Assembly: GCA_946803715.1 (NCBI GenBank)
Contig: CAMPET010000270.1
Coordinates: forward strand, 85,563-96,761
From: Beroe ovata
Lineage: Eukaryota; Ctenophora; Nuda; Beroida; Beroidae
Length of the DNA: 11,199 nucleotides
Direction: 5' to 3'
Shown here piece after piece: positions 1-7,159 of the stretch. The translations under genes were made by a program, and so were the position numbers. The notes below the pieces were generated by a model. That model made no database searches. It was not told the DNA's origin and saw only the letters and a program-made list of their open reading frames with translations. How positions within the stretch are numbered: the stretch's first letter is position 1; the number at the start of each line of letters is the position of its first letter.

Positions 1-1040
1 CGCTGACACCACTCCATAACTGTGACGTAAGATTGCGATGGAAGGCGCTGACACCAGTTCGTCAGAATAGTACTCTGTGACGATTGGGGTACTCAATCAT
101 CATAACTCGCAGAAACCACCGCATAACTGTGACGTGTGATTGAATGCGCTGACACCAGTTCGTCATAACAGTCCTCTGTGACGATTGAGGTACTCAATCG
201 TCACAACTCGCTGACACCACTCCATAACTGTGACGTAAGATTGCGATGGAATGCGCTGACACTAGTTCGTCAGAACAGTACGCTGTGACGATTGGGGCAC
301 TCATTCGTCACAACTTGCTGACACCACTCCATCACTGTGACGTAGGAATGCTTGCGATGGAATGTGCTGACACCAGCACGTCAGAACCGGTCTTTGTGAC
401 GATTGGGGTACTCATTCGTCACAACTTGCTGACACCACTCCATAAATATGACGTAGGAATGCTTACGATGGAATGCGCTGACACTAGTTCTTCAGAACAG
501 TACTCTGTGACGATTGGGGCACTCATTCGTCACAACTTGCTGACACCACTCCATAACTCTGACGTAGTAATGCTTGCGATGGAATGCGCTGACACTTGCT
601 CGTCAGAACAGTGCGCTGTGACGATTGTGGCACTCATTCGTCACAGCTTGGTGACACCACTGCATAACTGTGACGTAGGAATGCTCGCGATGGGATGCGC
701 TGACACCAGTACGTCAGAACAGTCCTCTGTGACGATTGGGGTCCTTATTCATCTCAAATCGCTGACACCACTGCATGATTGTGACGTAGGAATGCTTGCA
801 ATGGAATGCACTGACACCAGTACGTCAGAACAGTCCTCTGTGACGATTGGGGTTCTCATTCGTCACAACTTGCTGACACCACTCCAGAACTGTCACGTAG
901 GAATGCTGGCAATGGAATTTGCTGACACCAGTACCGTACTGGCAGTACGTCATGTCAGAACAGGCATGTGTGGCGAATTTGTCACAACTTGTTTACACCT
1001 ATGAATGACGAGGGCGTAGGAATGCTGACACCATTGCGAT
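1..1040. repeat. 111-bp satellite array in the last intron of the SCLY-like gene
   Basis: Nearly ten head-to-tail monomers begin near 1, 108, 209, 316, 427, 538, 649, 760, 871 and 990. The step is exactly 111 bp from 316 to 871, 101-107 bp in the first three copies and 119 bp in the last full one, followed by a partial copy. Each monomer has two unequal halves of about 49 and 62 bp. Both halves start with GCTGACACCA and carry CTGTGACG further on, so the monomer looks like an old dimer. The first three copies form a subtype, with ACTCAATC for ACTCATTC and a shorter GACGTAAGATTGCG segment. Because 111 is divisible by 3, one frame stays open from 246 to 1004 and gives a 37-residue periodic peptide, which I regard as incidental. 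The array continues left of the window. A good splice acceptor follows at 1133, so it is read as intronic. Confidence 0.93.
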
Positions 1041-1133
1041 AGAAAAGGCCTTTTGGATGAATTCCCGTTTTAAGATGTATAATCTATCTCAAAATCCCTG
1101 ACAACACTCCTCTCTCACTTCGTCTCTCCCCAG

Positions 1134-1256
1134 GTCTCACATGAAGTAGCAATGAACTCCATTAGGATCAGCTTTGGTATTGGTAACTGTCTGGAAGACG
1201 TTGATTATATCGTTCAGGAACTAGTAAGAGTAACTAACAAGCTTGCGAAAGAATAG
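1134..1256 (+). CDS. SCLY: Terminal exon of a selenocysteine lyase-like (NifS-family) PLP enzyme, partial gene
   Basis: The exon encodes the last 40 residues, starting VSHEVAMNSIRISFG and ending NKLAKE before the TAG at 1254-1256. The pattern N-S-I-R-I-S-F-G, then E-D-V-D-Y-I-V-Q-E-L, is the C-terminal strand and helix of class V aminotransferase-fold cysteine desulfurases and selenocysteine lyases. The ending is short as in animal SCLY. Mitochondrial NFS1 has a longer tail that is absent here. SCLY releases selenium from selenocysteine, giving alanine, with pyridoxal phosphate in the cytosol. The catalytic cysteine and PLP lysine would lie in exons upstream of the window. The exon is preceded by a pyrimidine tract ending in CCCAG at 1133 and a branch-like CCCTGAC near 1096. 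It is read in phase 0. A family call is fairly safe; SCLY over another desulfurase is inferred from 40 residues only. Confidence 0.62.
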   Translation, partial: VSHEVAMNSIRISFGIGNCLEDVDYIVQELVRVTNKLAKE

Positions 1257-1803
1257 AAGAGTGATTGGATAGGATAGGTCAAAAACTGGTAGATTTCATG
1301 TGTCCAGTCTATTTTAGCAGGNAAAAAGGTATTATGTGACTTTAACAAGATAATTTTAGTCGCCTGAAATCACGAAAGGTCTTAAGAGAGATTTTTGACA
1401 CTTTTAATTGGCTATTGAAAGGTCAATCAATGATCTAGACGGCAAATAGTGGTACAATAAGCAAATCAGCCACATGATTATCCAAAATAACTCAAATTTA
1501 AGTGGGAAAATGCATGCAGTAATTCTCGAGACAGTTTTTTGTAGTTATCTCAAAATGGTAAATTTGCACTTAAGACCTTTTAGCTTGAAGGTGACGATAT
1601 TGTTGATGATTTATTTATTTATCTTATTTATTCTTCCAAGTTATTGTCTGATGATTTATTGATTTGTAATGACATTCTATATTCGGAGTTTTTACCTACT
1701 AGAAACTGGGTAAAGAAGTTCCATGTATTGCTGATATGTAATGCTGATAATATTTCATTCTTCATGCCGAACATAACGTCTCAATATTCCTCTAGGAAGT
1801 GAA
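1257..1803. other. Intergenic: SCLY-like 3' region and GCSH upstream region
   Basis: This stretch must hold the 3' end of the SCLY-like transcript and the promoter of GCSH. It is AT-rich. I see no exact AATAAA; the nearest variant is ACAATAAG near 1453. A 62-codon open frame (1474-1662) encodes hydrophobic low-complexity sequence with no recognisable family and is not called. A single N lies at 1322. Just before the GCSH start, TTCCTCTAG at 1787-1795 resembles a splice acceptor, so a non-coding first exon or a trans-splice site is possible but unproven. Confidence 0.6.
1322..1322. other. Single N, unresolved base or contig join
   Basis: This is one ambiguous base in the non-coding region between the SCLY-like exon and GCSH. 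I find no sequence repeated on its two sides, unlike the N at 8314. Confidence 0.6.
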
Positions 1804-3437
1804 ATGGCACTGAGACTGGTATCCCGAGTTTGTTCAAGACAACTTATTGCATGTGCCAGGCCTCTATCGAGTGAGTAGTGGTACAGTTGAACTATTATCA
1901 TTTATATAGTAAGTAATTACATTATAAGTTTGCACTAATAGAATGCACTGCGTGTACGTTAAATATCACGTTACATATTATGTTTCATAATATCGCGTTA
2001 CTTATAGCGTAGCATTAGAATATGATGACGCACAAAGTTGTGTGTCATGTAAACAATGACTGTGACACTCTCACATGACAGTCACGTGACAAATCAGAGA
2101 AACATCAGACCGAAAACTCTTTCAAATGTTGTGAAACACCTGTAAATAACAATCGTTTCTAATTACAAACGGCCAAGGGAAAAGGGTAGGAGTCAAAAAT
2201 ATAAAACACGTAGCATTGGTAAGCATTAAGCTCTCTACACCAAAGCAACTCTAAAAGGAACACTATCCGTGGTTACTGCTTCAGTTTAAAAGTCTATCCT
2301 ATTTTAAGATAATTGGACATACATTATGAAGTACATCACAAATCCCAATTGTCTGGACACACCCGAAAACATTTACACCTGACTAATTCAGTGTATTTCA
2401 GTGTTGTACACAGAAACACACGAATGGGTAACAGTGGAAGGGAACACGTGCAAAGTTGGGATCACTGACTACGCACAAAGTGCTCTGGGAGATGTAGTCT
2501 ACGTTCAACTTCCTGATGTTGGCGAAGAGTTTGAAAAGGAAGGTAAGTGTGTCCATAATTGTAGACAGGAGACCACTGTAATTTTAGTGGGCATCAGCTG
2601 TGTGATATTATAACGCCCGTGTTCTCAGATGAGGTTGCATCTGTGGAGAGTGTCAAAGCTGTGGGAGAGATAATGGCACCTGTGGGTGGCATAATCACCG
2701 CAGTAAATACCATGCTGGAGAGTGAGCCTGGAACTGTGAACAGCAGCCCCGAATCCGATGGTATGCGAGTTTGTCTAGTGTGATGTGTTTAGTGTAAATA
2801 ATAGTGGGAATGTGTATGTGTGTAATAAACACACATACTATGTTTGTGTGCGTACAGTGTGTAACATTTTAGATGCATTGCATTCGCTGGATTGCAACCC
2901 TTCAATCGCAATCTAGCTAAGTTTTACCAAGTTTTTTTATTCACCAAGTTTTTTGAAATGTGTTGATTGGTGGCGTCATCTATCCACCCGTGTTCTGGGC
3001 TTAAATACTGAGACCCAAACTGAATTCACAAATCATAGGTTTCTTACAAGAAAACTGCTTCTTGGCATTGCCCAATTGTGCACAAGTTTTGCTGTAACCT
3101 GCATATCTGTCAGATGTTGTAATGACCACTTAGTAACTTCCAAATCACATGAAGCGAAATTGCCGTGCAGAATTGTGCTTATTTTGCGCGCCAAATAAGG
3201 CAACAAGTGTCGGCATTTGACAGCATATTTCTATCGAAAGTTGAGTTCAGCACTAGTTACACGCGCGTTTCATGCGCGCCGAATGTGCCCTGTGCGCTGG
3301 CGCGCATAAAATAAATATCATTCAACATTTTACTTGCAGCTTGGATGATCGAAATGGAAATCAAGGATGCGGCAGATTTGGATGGTTTGATGGATAAGTC
3401 TGCATATGACAATTTCCTTGAGACTCACGACCACTGA
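1804..3437 (+). CDS. GCSH: Glycine cleavage system H protein, mitochondrial (4 exons, 145 aa)
   Basis: Exons are 1804-1870, 2402-2542, 2629-2760 and 3340-3437 (438 bp with the TGA), all with GT-AG introns of 531, 86 and 579 bp. Each intron interrupts a codon after its first base. Residues 1-22 have four arginines and no acidic residue, as in a mitochondrial presequence. The hybrid-like lipoyl domain follows: THEWV at 28-32, the [19 protein letters not shown] block at 42-60, and ESVKA at 76-80 with the lipoyl-lysine at K79 (codon 2655-2657). The segment [11 protein letters not shown] leads to the split codon before AWMIEMEI, and the protein ends [10 protein letters not shown]. The H protein carries the aminomethyl group between the P, T and L proteins in the mitochondrial matrix and takes part in lipoate transfer. 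The start has G at -3 and +4. No missing key residue was seen. Length fits the family once the short presequence is allowed for. Confidence 0.95.
1871..2401 (+). other. GCSH intron 1
   Basis: This 531-bp intron runs from GTGAGT at 1871 to TTTCAG ending at 2401 and separates the presequence exon from the lipoyl domain. It joins a|TG to give Met23. It contains the E-box palindrome at 2081-2090 and is otherwise AT-rich, with no coding or repeat signal that I recognise. Confidence 0.88.
2081..2090. promoter_or_regulatory. Palindromic E-box GTCACGTGAC (CLEAR-like)
   Basis: A perfect 10-bp palindrome in GCSH intron 1 is identical to the published CLEAR/M-box type element bound by MiT/TFE and USF bHLH-zipper factors in animals. 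A related TCACATGA lies about 10 bp upstream. A first intron is a plausible place for an enhancer, but one site of this length can occur by chance. Confidence 0.35.
2814..2838. repeat. Inverted repeat, 10-bp arms, 5-nt loop
   Basis: The left arm GTATGTGTGT (2814-2823) pairs perfectly with ACACACATAC (2829-2838) around AATAA. Alternating purine-pyrimidine arms suggest it arose inside a TG/CA microsatellite. Confidence 0.8.
3272..3307. repeat. GC-rich inverted repeat, 9-bp arms, 18-nt loop
   Basis: ATGCGCGCC (3272-3280) pairs perfectly with GGCGCGCAT (3299-3307). It ends 32 bp before the exon 4 acceptor, so an RNA hairpin here would sit over the branch-point region. CGCGCG tracts just upstream (3262-3267) add to a local GC island. 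Confidence 0.8.
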
Positions 3438-3857
3438 TGTCTGTTTCTAGGGATACTTGTTTGAGTTATGACTTACGCAGTGTCAGTCTATTTATACGTC
3501 AGTAATTTATATATGCGTTCTTTTAAGCCACATCTTTTTCAACAGCGTATGTTAGGCTAAAAATATTTCCAGTGTTTATAATTAAGATAAATCTTACTTC
3601 TTTATATTTTCCGATTTTTAACGCAAGCACATTCATTGTTTATGTATAGTACAGTAGAGGAAGTGTATGAGTTGTTGTTGTTGTGAAAGAGTTAACTAAA
3701 ATACGGTTTTATTTCACTCGTATTTCTCACCTTGCTCAATGCTTTTCTACTTTCACAAAATCATTCATCGATATCCTTCTCGGGAAGTTTCAAATCAACT
3801 CCATATTTTAGCCGGGAAGATATCGGTATAGCTATCATGTTTTGTTGAAAAGTTGCC
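3438..3857. other. Intergenic: GCSH 3' end and SKP2 promoter
   Basis: These 420 bp must contain both the GCSH cleavage site and the SKP2 promoter. No exact AATAAA is present. A TTG-repeat GU-rich stretch at about 3671-3684 could act as a downstream cleavage element. I see no TATA box and no canonical E2F site (TTTSSCGC) ahead of SKP2, only TTAGCCGGGAA near 3809 as a weak resemblance. Confidence 0.6.
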
Positions 3858-5889
3858 ATGGTATGTACGCGGAGTCAAAGCAGAGTTCCGTTAGCGGAAA
3901 TGTCGGCAGACCACGTCCGCAAACGATGCAAAACTCTATCTCAGAGCTCAACTCAGAGTGAGTGTCGATATCCGTATGAATTTGTACATTATAAATATTG
4001 CTATCATTCCCCACTTTTCTACACTCCCTCTCTTTCTTGTCCAGCGCTGGCTCAGTCCCCTAACGAGCAGAGCACGAGTGAGGCTGGATACGATGAGACC
4101 AGGGAGAATCTACCCCCACCAGAGTGCTTTGTGTCCCCCAAAACTCCCAAATCAGGTAACCAGACGTCTCTTTTCCCGTTTCATTCGACATTCTATGTCA
4201 CAAGTGTCAAATTCTCGGCCAAATCATTCTATTGACAACAGGCATTTACCACACGGAATGGATATCATCTCCATTCTGGAGACAGAGCATCTCTGATGAC
4301 CGTGTTAACCGATGGGAAACATCGGCTGATGAGATTGTTCTCAAGATCTTCAGTTACCTCAACTTCGAGGACCTGTTCAGATGCGCACTGGTACCTATGA
4401 ATTCCTGTGAAATGTGACAATTTGACATGCGCGGAATTCAGATTGAATATCCCCCATTATTAATTCAGGTATGCCGGCACTGGTACGAATTGTCTCACGA
4501 TCGTCAACTGTGGGAGCGATTGAATCTCAGTCAGCGTGCAATTCCCTTTGACAGACTCCTCTCACTGCTAGGGTGTGGTAGCAAATATCTGTCCCTGCTA
4601 TGTGGTGATGTCAAGGGATGCGCTGGTAACACGTCGAGAAAGGTACCTAAACTAGAAAAAAAAATTCATGTCCCGATCTTAAGAATTTAGTGCGACAATC
4701 TTAATAAGACAAAGTTGTACTAATATGACTCAGTGTTTGCAATTCAGAATCGCCGGGACCCCCTAGAATTGGAATACATCGACTTTGGCCTCTGCAACAT
4801 CAAGCCACCCCAGCTGACATGTCTGCTCGAACACTCTCCCAAGCTCCGTAAGCTCAACATGGAGGCCCTGGCCATCACCGGACCAGTACTCCGGGCTGTT
4901 GCACGGTACTCCAACTTGGAGATCCTGAATTTGGCGATGTGCCAGAATGTGAACGCAACGCAACTTGTCGCGGTAACACGAAATTGTTCCATGTTGCGGG
5001 AGCTAAATGTGGCGTGGTGCCAAATATCGGAGTCAGCGTTCAAGAAGATATTTCCCAGTGAGTGCGGCATAGGGAGAGTGTCAGGCTTACCAAATTGCTG
5101 AACATACAATCAAAATCATGGTAGATTTATCGAGAATTTATACCCACCAGATGAAATGAAGTCGATGTTGAAGCTCAATATCAGCGGTGGAAGAGACACG
5201 GTGACGTGTGAGGTCATCGATCGGCTGACCACTAACTTGCCGAACCTCGTATCACTGGATATCAGTGACTGTTTCAGACTAAATGGTGCAGGTATGTGAG
5301 TCGAGAAATGATCAATATGGTTTTTCTATTGATTTCGTCTGATACATCCGTAGTTTGGTGGTTCATTAGTTTAAGTTAAAATTTCGGCATTCATGCGAAA
5401 CGTGGTGTTTAGAAAGTGGGCATTTCACAATCTTTTTTCAGCTCTTGACAGCATCGCTATCCACTGTCCCCGACTTGAGGAGCTGTGTTGTAGTAGAGTG
5501 TATGAGCTAACCACAACGGATGTGCTTACATTCGCTGCCAGGATGAAACATCTGAAAAGCATTAACTCCTTCCCCTCCATTGTAAACGAACGATTCAAGG
5601 AACTCAAACGAGACCTCAGGTAACACCTGTGACTTTCAACTTGATCAACCTTGGGAACGACCTGTTTTCCCAGTTGATATTGATTATTATTTGATTATTA
5701 TGATCGTCCTTTTCACTTATTTTGCTAATGAACCAGTTCATTCTTCATAATGACCCTCTTTCCTACAGGAAGCGATTCCCAGATTTGCAGCTTAACACAA
5801 GAGAGAGCTCTGACGTAGCGCGACCATGTACCGAGTTGAAGGTTCCCAAAGGTTACGCTATTCTGTGGGATGTAGCACTCCCACCTTAA
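3858..5889 (+). CDS. SKP2: S-phase kinase-associated protein 2, F-box/LRR protein (8 exons, 427 aa)
   Basis: Exons are 3858-3957, 4045-4155, 4242-4390, 4469-4642, 4748-5057, 5151-5291, 5442-5619 and 5769-5889. They total 1284 bp with the TAA, all introns are GT-AG (78-150 bp) and phases are consistent. The 427 aa compare with 424 for human SKP2. The N-terminal tail carries a D-box-like RVPL (9-12), basic RKRCK (21-25) and SP/TP sites at S64 and T67. The F-box spans about 93-140 (RWETSADEIVLKIFSYL, then VCRHWYEL and LWERLNLS) and would bind SKP1. Leucine-rich repeats fill about 150-387, for example LRKLNMEAL, LEILNLAMC, LRELNVAWC and LVSLDISDC. The C-terminal ARP to ILWDVAL stretch matches the SKP2 tail. 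SKP2 directs SCF ubiquitination of CDK inhibitors with CKS1. The start has a strong Kozak GCCATGG. The usual LP of the F-box is replaced by SA. The exon 6 acceptor was chosen by phase. Confidence 0.95.
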
Positions 5890-5985
5890 CTATGGTAACA
5901 CGTGAGGTTACCATGGTAACGTGTGGTGTAACCTTGGTAACACTATATGTAACCATGGTGACACACTATATCATACCATGGTAAC
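5886..5985. repeat. 21-bp-spaced array of palindromic X-box-like sites over the SKP2 stop and 3' UTR
   Basis: Five 14-bp sites start at 5886, 5907, 5928, 5949 and 5972, so spacing is 21, 21, 21 and 23 bp. The second, GTTACCATGGTAAC, is a perfect palindrome. The others keep 11-12 of its 14 bases, mostly the GGTAAC half, and the first overlaps the stop codon. The second and third fit the RFX X-box consensus GTNRCC, 0-3 N, RGYAAC completely; the fourth misses one base. A weaker partial site follows at 5993. A spacing of 21 bp is two helical turns, so factors would line up on one face. In RNA the halves of neighbouring units could pair. Array and palindrome are seen; RFX binding is inferred. Confidence 0.8.
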
Positions 5986-6328
5986 TTGTAATGTTACACT
6001 GTCATGGTGCTGGTGGGCTATGAAAGGCTACTGGACGTAGCCCATAGATGGCATCTATTATACGGTCATGGAATACAGGATGTGGGGTAATGGACTTCTT
6101 TACTCAAACACGGATGCCAGGGTTATGGCGACTGTATGATACTGTTAGCTCGACATGGCTAAAGTTGTAGCTCGTTAGACGAACTTGTCGTTTCTTACTG
6201 TTATCATAATGGTTGTCAATATTATTTTATGATACCAACTATTCTCTACTACTATATTTCATGTAGTAACTCCTCATGCTGTGATTTTCACTCATTTTGT
6301 AAAGTATGTATTCTACTCTTGACATTTT

Positions 6329-6334
6329 ATTAAA
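6329..6334 (+). terminator. Candidate polyadenylation signal ATTAAA for SKP2
   Basis: ATTAAA is the commonest variant of the animal poly(A) signal. It would give a 3' UTR of roughly 460 nt. It lies in AT-rich DNA, so chance occurrence is likely. Confidence 0.25.
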
Positions 6335-6817
6335 TTATTTCCGTACAACTACATCCGATTATTTCTTTTAAAACTAAACCCTTATTATTATTATTTCCCC
6401 AACTTAATCTTTTCAATGATTTTTAACGGTTTTAACAAATATATAGAAATACTGATGCAAAAATTAATCATTTTTCGTAAATGATAATATTGTCGTATAA
6501 AAGGCGTAAACGTTGTTTTAGATATCTGGAGGCATATTACCGAATGTTCTCGGATCATGAACCTGGATAGCATTAGGTCACAAATTCGTTTCTGAACGCA
6601 TGATTCTGATTATTTTGCTAGAAAAGTGTTGCTGAACTCGATTCTTGGTTGATGATCTTCTCCTTGATTGGATTGTTATAACTTACATTTTTGTTGTTAG
6701 TAAATATGATACTTGAATAGTATATTCAATTATGAAAAGTCTGTTCTTATTCAAAACTAGATATTTCAAAGTTCTATTTGGTCATACGGACTGTCCATTT
6801 ATAACTCTGACACTGAC

Positions 6818-6942
6818 TTGACGCCACTGCCAGCAGCCGGCTTGCACAGCTGTCATGTCTTCATTGACACCATACTTTGCTCGCTGACACCACTGTCAAG
6901 CCCAAGTGTTCATTGAAATCATTTATGCATGCTGATACCACT
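6818..6942. repeat. Degenerate relatives of the 111-bp satellite motif
   Basis: The satellite's core word recurs as TTGACGCCACTG (6818), TTGACACCA (6864), GCTGACACCACT (6883-6894) and GCTGATACCACT (6931-6942), with about 46-48 bp between three of them. That spacing resembles the short half of the monomer. Between the core words similarity is weak, so this would be a strongly decayed remnant. Confidence 0.5.
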
Positions 6943-6951
6943 CTTATACCG

Positions 6952-6965
6952 ACACTACGTAGTGT
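6952..6965. repeat. Perfect 14-bp palindrome
   Basis: ACACTACGTAGTGT equals its own reverse complement. It lies just right of the decayed satellite motifs. It is unrelated in sequence to the X-box-like palindrome. No function can be assigned. Confidence 0.7.
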
Positions 6966-7159
6966 ACTACCCAACTTCCACTTCCATTACCCATTGATGA
7001 CAATCAATTATTCTGCTGATTAACAATACTCACTATTTAATAGCTGATGTCTTACTCTGCTGATTCATGCTGCTGCTGGCATCACTCCCTCCCATCATCA
7101 CCAATCACCATGGACATTGGACACTTACATAACTGATGAGGCACGGCTTGGAAATGGAA

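Larger units (their letters stand above)
2761..3339 (+). other. GCSH intron 3 with two hairpin-forming inverted repeats
   Basis: This 579-bp intron begins GTATGC at 2761 and ends CTTGCAG at 3339. It holds two perfect inverted repeats (2814-2838 and 3272-3307) and a cluster of GCGCGC motifs at 3183-3305, in contrast to its AT-rich surroundings. An open frame at 2953-3198 has no family resemblance and is treated as chance. Confidence 0.85.
5890..7159. other. SKP2 3' region and gene-free flank
   Basis: After the palindromic array the sequence is AT-rich with no coding signal on either strand. A possible polyadenylation signal ATTAAA lies at 6329-6334; no exact AATAAA precedes it. A short imperfect stem pairs TGGGCTAT (6014-6021) with GTAGCCCA (6037-6044), with one G-T wobble. 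Degenerate satellite motifs and a palindrome occupy 6818-6965. The first copy of the 1.15-kb duplication starts at 7160. Confidence 0.6.

Noticed and set aside
246-1004. 252-codon open frame as a repetitive protein gene
   Set aside because: It is the satellite read in one frame. Its open state follows from the 111-bp period, the array precedes a splice acceptor, and the peptide has no family resemblance.
1474-1662. 62-codon hydrophobic frame between the SCLY-like exon and GCSH
   Set aside because: Low-complexity AT-rich translation with no family signal; likely chance.
2953-3198. 81-codon frame as a gene nested in GCSH intron 3
   Set aside because: No recognisable domain, no splice or promoter support, and composition like the surrounding intron.
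4744-5109. Minus-strand open frames opposite SKP2 exon 5
   Set aside because: They are shadows of the leucine-rich-repeat coding strand, which has clear homology and splice sites.
5121-5124. GTAG at 5121-5124 as the SKP2 exon 6 acceptor
   Set aside because: It leaves one base instead of the two needed after exon 5 (phase 1) and would shift the frame. The CACCAG ending at 5150 keeps phase and gives the family's spacing between repeats.
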